Assembly (NCBI GenBank): GCA_002329155.1
Contig: DCXY01000023.1
Coordinates: forward strand, 93,483-124,594
Reading direction: 5' to 3'
DNA from: Stenotrophomonas sp. UBA2124
GTDB taxonomy: Bacteria; Pseudomonadota; Gammaproteobacteria; Xanthomonadales; Xanthomonadaceae
DNA length: 31,112 nt
Shown here in pieces: positions 23,295-30,366 of the stretch. How positions within the stretch are numbered: the first letter of the stretch is position 1; each line of letters begins with the position of its first letter. Below the pieces are notes generated by a model. The model was given only the letters and a program-made list of their open reading frames with translations, was not told the DNA's origin and searched no databases. Made by a program: the position numbers and the translations under genes.

Positions 23295-23323
23295 GTTATA
23301 GTTTCACATGAAACCACCATCAA
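23295..23323 (-). promoter_or_regulatory. hpd promoter with a palindrome in the -35/-10 spacer
   Basis: Read on the minus strand: TTGATG (23323-23318), a 17-base spacer, then TATAAC (23300-23295), a good sigma-70 match with ideal spacing. The palindrome GTTTCA-CA-TGAAAC (23301-23314) fills most of the spacer. This is a classical place for a MarR-type repressor, and a marR gene starts 22 bases away on the other strand. A plus-strand TATAGT (23297-23302) overlaps the -10, so marR could be autoregulated, though its -35 is poor. Confidence 0.7.
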
Positions 23324-23336
23324 GGTGCACTGCAGC

Positions 23337-23831
23337 ATGAGTTCTTCTGATTACAGCAAGTCCACCAGCATCCGTGCCTCGCATGTCCTGTTGGACCTTG
23401 AGCAGTTTCTCCCTTATCGCATCAGCGTGTTGTCCAACCGTGTCAGCGGGAACATCGCGCGCCTGTATGGCGAACGCTATGGCCTGGCCATTCCCGAATG
23501 GCGGGTGATCACCATCCTGGCGCTGTACCCGGGTTCCTCAGCCAGCGAGGTGTCCGAGCGCACGGCCATGGACAAGGTGGCGGTGAGCCGCGCGGTGGCG
23601 CGCCTGCTGGAACGCGGCTTCATCAAACGCGAAACCCATGGCGACGACCGCCGCCGCTCGGTACTGGCACTGTCGGCAGCGGGCTTCGAGGTCTACGAGA
23701 CCATCGCGCCGATGGTGATCGAAATGGACCGGCGGCTGATGTCCGTGCTCAGCGAGGAGGAGGAGCAGCTGCTGGAGCGGCTTATCACCCGCCTGTCCGA
23801 TGCCGGGCTGCCGCGCATGACCGAGGGCTGA
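23337..23831 (+). CDS. MarR-family transcriptional regulator
   Basis: 164 residues with a MarR winged-helix: helices from HVLLDLEQFLPYRISVLSNRVSG (16-38), the recognition region SASEVSERTAMDKVAVSRAVARLLERGFI (68-96) and the wing H-G-D-D-R-R-R (101-107). It is divergent from hpd across 126 bases that carry a perfect palindrome inside the hpd promoter. It is therefore a likely local repressor of tyrosine catabolism, with the ligand perhaps homogentisate or hydroxyphenylpyruvate (inference). ATG 23337 is the first credible start after the promoter region; the frame runs on upstream into the hpd shadow. An AAGG lies about 12 bases upstream, so its ribosome binding site is weak. Confidence 0.93.
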   Translation: MSSSDYSKSTSIRASHVLLDLEQFLPYRISVLSNRVSGNIARLYGERYGLAIPEWRVITILALYPGSSASEVSERTAMDKVAVSRAVARLLERGFIKRETHGDDRRRSVLALSAAGFEVYETIAPMVIEMDRRLMSVLSEEEEQLLERLITRLSDAGLPRMTEG

Positions 23832-23843
23832 CCCGGCTCCGGT

Positions 23844-25073
23844 TCAACTCAGATGGCGGCGCCGTGCATGTACCCACGGCGCGGCCAGCGCGGCAATGGC
23901 ACCACCGGCAAAGCCCAGCGCCGCAGCGACCACGGCCGCTTCCACGCGGCCCGGCAGGGCCAACCCGGCCAACAGCAGCAGCGTTGCCGGCAGGCCGATG
24001 AACGAAGCCAGGAACACCCGCCAGCGCGGCACCCAGGTGTTGAGCTGCATCAGGCTGGCATTTGCCCAGGCATCGTCGGCGCGGCTGCGCCCGATGCGCT
24101 CGGCCAGCGCAACCAGATCCACCTCGGCAACGCCCTTGCCACCGCGCGCCTGTGCCAGCGCCGTGGCCACTTCCTGCGCCGCCGGCCAGTTCCCCGGCCA
24201 CGCCTTCGGCGCCTGCACGCCATAGGCGGCCAGCAGCGGCAGGCTCAGCGACGGCGCCGCCAGCGCGCGCAGTCGGCGCTTGTCCAGCACACACCAGCTC
24301 TGCACGACGCCATCAATGTTGGCCTGGTACAGCGCCAGCCGCTCCGGCTCCGGGTAAGGCAGCACCGTCACCCGCGCTGCCAGGGTCTGCCTGTCCATTG
24401 CCCGCAGGAACCCCACCCGGCTGCGCCCGCTGTGCGCCCAGGCCAGGCCCAGCGAGGCCAGCAGCATCACCTCGGCCGGGTCGCTGCCGCTGCTGTCGGC
24501 CCGCGCATCGCTGTGCAGGTAGGCGGCCAGCGAATGCGGCTCGGCCACATCGGCCATGCACCACCGCTGTGAATGCCCCAGCAGGAAGCGCAGCGGTACC
24601 CGCGCCGGCTGGGTATCACCGCGCGCGGCATCGGAGGCGAACGGCACCACCGAGGCCACGAAGGCGCGCAGTTCATTGCCCGGCGCCGCGCTCCATTCGG
24701 CCGGCAGCAGCCCCGCCAGCAGGCCGTCGCGCACCAGCTGGTCGATGCGCTCCTTCTGCTCCACCAGCCGGCCCACTGCGGACTGCAGCATGATGTTGCC
24801 GGGCACGGCCATCATCGGCAGGCGCGAATGGGTGTCGGCACCTGTGCTGCCCTGCCCTGCGGCACCTTCGTCCAGCAACTGTTCCACCGTCGGCAGGCGG
24901 GTGCCGGGTGCTTGATCGCTGGCGGACGCGCTGTCCGCCGGGGTAATGGCTGCTGGCTGCATGGCGAGCAACGGCCACGGGGCCGGAATACAGGGGATTA
25001 CTTCGGTAGCGGCCAGCTGTGCGGGAAATGAAGTGGCGGCCGTAGTGTTCGCGGTGCCGTTGCCTGCATCCAC
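23844..25073 (-). CDS. hypothetical protein with two C-terminal membrane helices
   Basis: 409 residues from the first ATG; the true start may be further in. The first 90 residues are Ala/Pro/Ser-rich and have no clear fold. A middle region (about 95-340) is soluble with helical character (VGRLVEQKERIDQLVRDGLL; Y-L-H-S-D-A-R-A-D; W-C-V-L-D-K-R-R-L). Two membrane helices follow at about 353-374 and 377-401, then the basic end H-A-R-R-R-H-L-S. The topology suggests a cytoplasmic domain tail-anchored in the inner membrane. No family is recognised. It stands alone between marR (convergent) and a terminator. Confidence 0.75.
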   Translation of the reverse strand: MDAGNGTANTTAATSFPAQLAATEVIPCIPAPWPLLAMQPAAITPADSASASDQAPGTRLPTVEQLLDEGAAGQGSTGADTHSRLPMMAVPGNIMLQSAVGRLVEQKERIDQLVRDGLLAGLLPAEWSAAPGNELRAFVASVVPFASDAARGDTQPARVPLRFLLGHSQRWCMADVAEPHSLAAYLHSDARADSSGSDPAEVMLLASLGLAWAHSGRSRVGFLRAMDRQTLAARVTVLPYPEPERLALYQANIDGVVQSWCVLDKRRLRALAAPSLSLPLLAAYGVQAPKAWPGNWPAAQEVATALAQARGGKGVAEVDLVALAERIGRSRADDAWANASLMQLNTWVPRWRVFLASFIGLPATLLLLAGLALPGRVEAAVVAAALGFAGGAIAALAAPWVHARRRHLS

Positions 25074-25102
25074 CGCACCGCCCTGTCGCGCAATGGAAAC
25101 AA

Positions 25103-25126
25103 CAACGGCGCCTTGCGGCGCCGTTG
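25103..25126 (-). terminator. intrinsic terminator after the thioredoxin-like lipoprotein gene
   Basis: Perfect 10-bp stem CAACGGCGCC / GGCGCCGTTG with a 4-base loop. On the minus strand it is followed by TTGTTTCC, a modest T-rich tail. It lies 30 bases beyond the stop of the minus-strand gene at 25157. Confidence 0.7.
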
Positions 25127-25156
25127 CGGGGTGTGTGCCGGGCTGGGTCCGCAGCC

Positions 25157-25750
25157 TTACTGCGCCTCCGGCGCCCAGTCCTGCAGGAAACGAAAGAACT
25201 TGGCGCGGTCGTAGCCCTTGCCCTTCTCCAGATCACCGGTGAACTGCGAGTGCAGCAGCTTGCCCTGGGCGTCGAGCACGAACAGATGCGGATACGCCTT
25301 GATTTCAGGGAACTGCTTGAGGAACTCGGCGTTCTCGTTTTCCTCGCTGAAATTCACCTTCATCCACACGTAATGCGCATCGCGGAAGCGGCGGATTTCC
25401 GAATCGCCATCCATGAACGCATCCAGCAGGTGGCACCACGAGCACCACTCGCCGCCCACGTCCAGCAGGATGCGCTTGCCGCCGCGCTGGGCCTCGACCT
25501 TGGCGGTTTCGAGGTCGGCGGCCGGGTCACGCGCCGGGTCGAACTGGGCGTTGAGCGCGGCCACCGCGGCAATGTCCGCCGCGGTGGGGGTATTGCCTGA
25601 TGACACCGGCTGGCTGGGGTCAGCCACCCGGGTCTTCTGCTCGGAGGTATCCAGCGGCTGCACCTTCTCAGGTGGCGGGGGTGCCGGCTGCGCGCAGCCG
25701 GCCAGCACCACTGCAAGCACCACGGGGATCACTCCGGACAGCAGTTTCAT
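25157..25750 (-). CDS. thioredoxin-fold lipoprotein (Thioredoxin_7-like)
   Basis: 197 residues. The signal peptide has a lipobox V-L-A-G-C with Cys19 lipidated and Ala at +2, then a Pro-rich linker to about residue 55. The thioredoxin domain has G-E-W-C-S-W-C-H-L-L-D with the redox pair Cys103/Cys106, and a cis-proline region K-A-Y-P-H-L-F-V-L-D. The W-C-x-W-C-H form is typical of the Thioredoxin_7/DUF255-related group. It likely acts as a disulfide reductase or chaperone at the periplasmic face. The ATG lies 10 bases after the peptide transporter stop, so the two form an operon. Confidence 0.88.
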   Translation of the reverse strand: MKLLSGVIPVVLAVVLAGCAQPAPPPPEKVQPLDTSEQKTRVADPSQPVSSGNTPTAADIAAVAALNAQFDPARDPAADLETAKVEAQRGGKRILLDVGGEWCSWCHLLDAFMDGDSEIRRFRDAHYVWMKVNFSEENENAEFLKQFPEIKAYPHLFVLDAQGKLLHSQFTGDLEKGKGYDRAKFFRFLQDWAPEAQ

Positions 25751-25760
25751 CGTTGCATCC

Positions 25761-27254
25761 TCACTTCACGCCGTGCATCAGCTTCTGCACCAGCGGGGCG
25801 ATCAGGAACAGCAGCACGCCGGCGCCCAGCAGCGACCAGAAGCCGAAGGTGTAGCCCTTCAGCGCCGACTCCACGGTCATGCCGCTCTCGCCACTGACCA
25901 CGGCGGCGAAAATGCCTGACAGATTGTTGCCTATGGCGGTGGACAGGAACCAGCCACCCATCGCCAGGCCCACCACCTTCACCGGCGCCAGCTTGGTGGT
26001 CATGGACAGACCAATGGGTGACAGGCACAGCTCACCGACAGTCTGGATCACGTAGACCATAAACAGCGTCCAGAACGGAATCTTGCCGGCGCCGTCCACC
26101 AGCGAGGACAGCGCATACATCAGCAGCAGGAACGCCAGGCCGTTGAAGATCAGGCCCAGGCCGAACTTGCGCGGAATCGACGGGTTGGCCTTGCCCAGCG
26201 CCGTCCACAACCAGACGAAGATCGGGCCCAGTGCCAGGATGGCCACCGAGTTGACCGACTGGAACCAGCCGATCGGGAACGTCCAGCCACCCAGGTCGCG
26301 GTTGACGATGTTCTGGGCCAGGAAGTTGAACGAGCTGCCTGCCTGTTCAAAGAACATGAAGAACAGCACGTTGAACACGAAGATGATCAGCATGGCCAGC
26401 GAGCGGTCGCGTGCGACCTTGCCCTCGCGGACGCCCTCGACCAGGATCATCACGCACAACACGGTGAACAGCGCGCCCAGTATCCAGCCCAGGATGCCGG
26501 CGTCGATGGACAACAGCGCATAGGCCACCGGAACGGCCACCAGGGCACCGATCAATACCGCGATGGTACGGCCCATGCCCTCGCCACCAGCCGGCGGCTT
26601 GCCGATGCCTTCCAGCTGGCCGCGGCCAAACCAGAACCACACCAGGCTGATCAGCATGCCGATGCCGGAGGCGATGAACACATAGTTGTAGGCCGGCATG
26701 GCCTGGGTGCCGAAGACGTTCTCGGCCAGGATGCCGGTGAGCACCGGCGCAACCAGCGCGCCGGCATTGATGCCCATGTAGAAGATGGTGAAGCCCGAGT
26801 CACGGCGAGTGTCGTTGATGCCGTACAGCTGGCCCACCATGCTGGAAATGTTCGGCTTGAACAGGCCATTGCCGGCGATGATGGTAGCCAGGCCGATGCG
26901 GAACACCTGGTCATTGGGAATGGCGATCAGGAACAGGCCCAGCGCCATGACCGCCGCGCCCACCAGGATCGAACGCTGATAGCCGATGATGCGGTCGGCG
27001 ACAAACCCGCCGAACAGCGCCGCCGCATACACCAGCGCCAGGTAGGCGCCATAGAGCTTGCTGGCACCGGCCTGGCTTTCGGCGAACTGGGCCACGATGT
27101 ACAGCGTGAGCGCCCAGCGGATGCCGTAGAACGCGAAGCGTTCCCAGAACTCGGTCATGAACAGCATCCACAGCGGACGCGGATGACCAAGGAGGTTCTT
27201 GAACTCCGGCACGGGCGCCGGGGTGGGTGTCGAATTCGGCGCGGCAGCGCTCAT
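25761..27254 (-). CDS. POT-family proton-coupled oligopeptide transporter
   Basis: A 497-residue inner-membrane MFS protein of the PTR2/POT family. Residues 35-44 are E-F-W-E-R-F-A-F-Y-G, the ExxERFxYYG proton/substrate motif with one Y-to-F change. GNGLFKPNISSMVGQLY and FTIFYMGINAGALVAP are the PTR2 signatures. It imports di- and tripeptides with protons. The next gene encodes a thioredoxin-fold lipoprotein, probably co-transcribed. The 203-base spacer upstream (27255-27457) shows a small GCCGGC hairpin but no convincing promoter. Confidence 0.95.
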   Translation of the reverse strand: MSAAAPNSTPTPAPVPEFKNLLGHPRPLWMLFMTEFWERFAFYGIRWALTLYIVAQFAESQAGASKLYGAYLALVYAAALFGGFVADRIIGYQRSILVGAAVMALGLFLIAIPNDQVFRIGLATIIAGNGLFKPNISSMVGQLYGINDTRRDSGFTIFYMGINAGALVAPVLTGILAENVFGTQAMPAYNYVFIASGIGMLISLVWFWFGRGQLEGIGKPPAGGEGMGRTIAVLIGALVAVPVAYALLSIDAGILGWILGALFTVLCVMILVEGVREGKVARDRSLAMLIIFVFNVLFFMFFEQAGSSFNFLAQNIVNRDLGGWTFPIGWFQSVNSVAILALGPIFVWLWTALGKANPSIPRKFGLGLIFNGLAFLLLMYALSSLVDGAGKIPFWTLFMVYVIQTVGELCLSPIGLSMTTKLAPVKVVGLAMGGWFLSTAIGNNLSGIFAAVVSGESGMTVESALKGYTFGFWSLLGAGVLLFLIAPLVQKLMHGVK

Positions 27255-27457
27255 GCGGGATTCCCCTGAAGATTCAATGGGTAAAGATGGTGCAAAAAAA
27301 TCGGCCAGAACAGGCGCGACGGGCGAGGATCACAGAAGCGCCGGCTTCACGTCAAATAGACGGGCGTGCGGTGCGGCGCAACATCGCGCCACCGCCGGCG
27401 TGTTGCCAGCCGGCCCCGGAATTGTGACAAAACACTGAATACGCTGGCTTTTCCGGA

Positions 27458-28324
27458 TCAGGCCGGAGCGTCGGCGCGGATGCTGGTACGCACCTCGAAC
27501 AGCTCCGGGAAGAAGGTCAGCTCCAGTGCCTGCTTGAGGAAACCCACGCCACTGGAGCCACCGGTGCCGCGCTTGAAGCCGATCACCCGCATCACCGTGC
27601 GCATGTGGCGGAAGCGCCACAGCTGGAACTGGGTTTCCAGGTCCACCAGGTCCTCGCACAGCGAATACTCGCGCCAGTAGCGGTCGGTGTCCTGGTAGAT
27701 GTTCTCGAACACCTGGCGCAGGGCCGGATCGCTGACGTGCGGCTGGGTCCAGTCGTGGCCGTCATAGGTGGCCGGGATGGCATGGCCGAAGCGCGCCAGG
27801 TAGGCCAGGAATTCCTCGTACAGGCTGGGCGCTTCCAGCACCTGCCGCAGTTGGTCCTGGCCGGCCGGGTCATGCGCGAACACATTGAGCATGTCCGCGT
27901 TCTTGTTGCCCAGCAGGAACTCGATGTAGCGGTACTGCAGCGACTGGAAGCCCGAGGAAGGCCCCAGCACGTCGCGGAAGCCCATGTATTCGGAGGGGGT
28001 GAGGGTTTCCAGCACCGCCCACTGCTCGGTGAGCAGGCGCAGCACCTGCTTGGCGCGGGCCAGCACCTTGCGGCACTGCCAGACCTCGTCGCGCTGCATG
28101 TGTGCCCTGGCTGCGCGCAGCTCGTGGGCCAGCAGCTTCAGCCACAGCTCCGAGGTCTGGTGCTGGATGATGAACAGCATCTCGTCGTGGTGCGGCGGAT
28201 CGGACAGCGGCTGCTGTGCGGCCAGCAGCTGGTCCAGGCGCAGATAACCGCCATAGGTGAGCCGGCCATGCAGGTCGGTGTGGATGCCTGCCTCAAGCTC
28301 ACGCTGGTTCTTCTCTACGGTCAT
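27458..28324 (-). CDS. kynA: tryptophan 2,3-dioxygenase
   Basis: 288 residues. This haem enzyme opens the indole ring of L-Trp to N-formylkynurenine, the first step of the kynurenine route. With the start at 28324 the key residues have the same numbers as in the Xanthomonas campestris enzyme: His55 in IIQHQTSELW, Arg117 in YMGFRDVLGPSSGF and the haem ligand His240 in FRHMRTV. That agreement, and AAGG 5 bases upstream, favour ATG 28324 over the in-frame ATG at 28336. The kynureninase and 3-hydroxyanthranilate genes are not in the window. The spacer upstream is full of repeats, and no promoter could be assigned. Confidence 0.97.
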   Translation of the reverse strand: MTVEKNQRELEAGIHTDLHGRLTYGGYLRLDQLLAAQQPLSDPPHHDEMLFIIQHQTSELWLKLLAHELRAARAHMQRDEVWQCRKVLARAKQVLRLLTEQWAVLETLTPSEYMGFRDVLGPSSGFQSLQYRYIEFLLGNKNADMLNVFAHDPAGQDQLRQVLEAPSLYEEFLAYLARFGHAIPATYDGHDWTQPHVSDPALRQVFENIYQDTDRYWREYSLCEDLVDLETQFQLWRFRHMRTVMRVIGFKRGTGGSSGVGFLKQALELTFFPELFEVRTSIRADAPA

Positions 28325-28435
28325 CGGCCTTGCCATCTGCGCGGGGGGCAAAGGGTAACGCAGCCAGCCCCCGCCCGCCTTGCGGCTGTTGCTCACTGTG
28401 GGAATGGGGTGGGCAGGCAGATGCGGCGGACAGCA

Positions 28436-28627
28436 ACCCCTCCCCGGCCCTCCCCTCCGCCTTCGGCGCAAGGGAGGGAGAAAAGCGTGCGCTGCGATCT
28501 GTCAGCCCACGGCCGACCGCTTCGGCCCCTCCCTTTTGCGGAGCAAAGGGGGTGAAGATGGCCGCTTGCGCACCACTGGTGCGCGGCCTGATGAACGCCC
28601 GGAGGGCCGGACGGGTTGGGGAGGGGT
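28436..28627. repeat. palindromic CCCCTCCCC repeat, copy 1 (with extra middle segment)
   Basis: Bounded by ACCCCTCCCC (28436) and GGGGAGGGGT (ending 28627). It contains the hairpin CGCCTTCGGCG flanked by CCCTCC/GGGAGGG and a second CCTCCCTTTTGC/GCAAAGGGGG hairpin. About 60 bases more than copy 2 separate the second hairpin from the right end, including TGCGCACCACTGGTGCGC, itself a palindrome. Confidence 0.75.
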
Positions 28628-28676
28628 GCTCTTGGCGAGATTCCGGCTGCCTCGATTACCGGCAAAGCCCAAAGCG

Positions 28677-28809
28677 ACCCCTCCCCGGCCCTCCCCTGCG
28701 CCTTCGGCGCAAGGGAGGGGGAAGAGCTTGCGCTGCGATCTGTCGGGCCACAGCCAACCGCTTCTGCTCCCTCCCTTTTGCGAAGCAAAGGGGAGGGTTG
28801 GGGAGGGGT
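28677..28809. repeat. palindromic CCCCTCCCC repeat, copy 2 (133 bp)
   Basis: Terminal inverted repeats ACCCCTCCCC / GGGGAGGGGT enclose two hairpins: CCCTGCGCC-TTC-GGCGCAAGGG, and CTCCCTTTTGC-GAA-GCAAAGGGGAG. Between them is the conserved TTGCGCTGCGATCTGTC. The layout is MITE- or REP-dimer-like, without coding content. Most similar to copy 1, 241 bases upstream. Confidence 0.78.
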
Positions 28810-28861
28810 CGCTCTCCGCGGAGTTCCAGCCCACCTCGCTTACCGCCAAAAGCCTAAATCC

Positions 28862-28920
28862 AACCCTCCCGGCCGTCCCCTGCGCCTGCGGCGCAAGGAA
28901 GGGAAAAATCGTGTGCTGAT
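28862..28920. repeat. palindromic CCCCTCCCC repeat, partial copy 3
   Basis: AACCCTCCCGGCCGTCCCC, then the TGCGCCTGCGGCGCA hairpin and AAGGAAGGG, matching the left half of copies 1 and 2. The right half is missing. The remaining stretch to pdhA (28921-29192) is unique; it holds a TATCAT -10-like hexamer at 29157-29162 with no matching -35, and nothing else I can support. Confidence 0.7.
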
Positions 28921-29192
28921 ATGCCAGACCACCCCGCATCACTTCCCGCCCGCAAACATCAAGCTGCGCAAACGGAAACGAAACACTTGCATCGGCAACC
29001 AGCGCGACAATGTGCCGCTCTCGCCCGCTTTACCTGAATACGCTTGTTTCATGCCTTCACCGGCGCGCTTCCCCCGACAGGCCCGCGCCATACGGACCTG
29101 TCGTGCTGCGGCGCAGGACGGCTTTTCGGGCGTAAGTCCTTACCATCCACAATTCCTATCATTTGAAACCATCTGTCCAAGGTGTTGCTGCA

Positions 29193-30281
29193 ATGACGGT
29201 TTCCGCCCAGTTCCAAATCGAATACCTCCAGTACCTGGATGCCGACGGCAACCTGGTACGCGACGATCTCCCGGCCTCCCTGCGCGACCCGCGCAGCCTG
29301 CTGCCGCTGTTCAAGCAGATGCTGGCCACCCGGGTGTTCGACACCAAGGCCGTGGCGCTGCAGCGCACCGGCAAGCTCGGCACCTTCGCCTCCTGCCTGG
29401 GCCATGAAGCGGCCCACGTGGGCATCGGCGCGGCCATGAAGAGTGGCGACGTGTTCGCCCCCAGCTATCGCGAGTACGGCGCCATGTTCATGCGCGGCGT
29501 GCGCCCGCGTGACGTGCTGATGTACTGGGGTGGCGATGAGCGCGGCAGCGACTACGACCGCGACAGCGACGCCGCGCGCGACTTCCCGATCTGCGTGCCC
29601 ATCTCCACCCAGTGCCTGCACGCCGCCGGCTCGGCGCTGTCGTTCAAGCTGCGCGGCATGCCGAACGTGGCGGTGACCGTGTGCGGTGACGGCGGCAGCT
29701 CCAAGACCGACTTCTACGCCGCGCTGAATTCGGCCGGTGCCTACCAGCTGCCGCTGATCCTGTGCGTGGTCAACAACGGCTGGGCGATCTCGGTGCCGCG
29801 TTCGGCCCAGACCGGCGCGCAGACGCTGGCCCAGAAGGGCCTGGCCGGCGGCCTGTTCTGCCTGCAGGTGGACGGCAACGACCTGATCGCCGTGCTCGCC
29901 GCCATGGAGCAGGCGCGTGAGCGTGCGCTGTCCGGCAAGGGCGGCACGGTGCTGGAATTCCTCACCTACCGCCTGTCCGACCACACCACCGCCGACGACG
30001 CCCGCCGCTACCGCGACGACGCCGAGGTCAAGGCCGCGTGGCAGCGTGAGCCGCTGATCCGCCTGCGCAAGTACCTCACCGCACAGGGCCTGTGGAGCGA
30101 GGACGAGGAGAAGGCGTGGAATGCCGAATGCGGCACGCGCGTGGACGACGAGGTCAACGCCTACCTCAACTGCCCGGTGCAGCCGGTGGAGGCCATGTTC
30201 GACTACCTGTACGCCGACCCGCCGCCGGACCTGCTGGCACAGCGCGCCGCCGCCATCGCACTGGAGCAGCGCAATGGATGA
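29193..30281 (+). CDS. pdhA: 2-oxoacid (pyruvate) dehydrogenase E1 component, alpha subunit
   Basis: 362 residues. The thiamine diphosphate/Mg motif is G-D-G-G-S-S-K-T-D-F (165-174) with the closing N-N at 194-195; QRTGKLGTFASCLGHEAAHVG and PSYREYGAMFMRGV line the active site as in E1 alpha chains. With the beta chain it decarboxylates a 2-oxoacid for the E2 lipoyl carrier. The sequence resembles heteromeric PDH of Gram-positive type, so pyruvate is likely; a branched-chain 2-oxoacid is the alternative. I choose ATG 29193 (MTVSAQFQIEYLQY) over the in-frame TTG at 29163. It overlaps an in-frame upstream start of the beta gene by 8 bases. Confidence 0.93.
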   Translation: MTVSAQFQIEYLQYLDADGNLVRDDLPASLRDPRSLLPLFKQMLATRVFDTKAVALQRTGKLGTFASCLGHEAAHVGIGAAMKSGDVFAPSYREYGAMFMRGVRPRDVLMYWGGDERGSDYDRDSDAARDFPICVPISTQCLHAAGSALSFKLRGMPNVAVTVCGDGGSSKTDFYAALNSAGAYQLPLILCVVNNGWAISVPRSAQTGAQTLAQKGLAGGLFCLQVDGNDLIAVLAAMEQARERALSGKGGTVLEFLTYRLSDHTTADDARRYRDDAEVKAAWQREPLIRLRKYLTAQGLWSEDEEKAWNAECGTRVDDEVNAYLNCPVQPVEAMFDYLYADPPPDLLAQRAAAIALEQRNG

Positions 30282-30366
30282 CATCAAGCGCAACACCACC
30301 GTCACCCAGGCCAGCCACGATCACGGCACCGAGCACGGTGCGGCCAGCAACAGCGGAGAAGCCAGC

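Noticed and set aside
28436..28920. Possible CRISPR array
   Set aside because: Units are long, internally palindromic and irregular, without uniform spacers; no cas genes nearby.
29134..29162. Promoter for pdhA with TATCAT as the -10
   Set aside because: No acceptable -35 at 16-18 bases; mentioned only in the spacer description.
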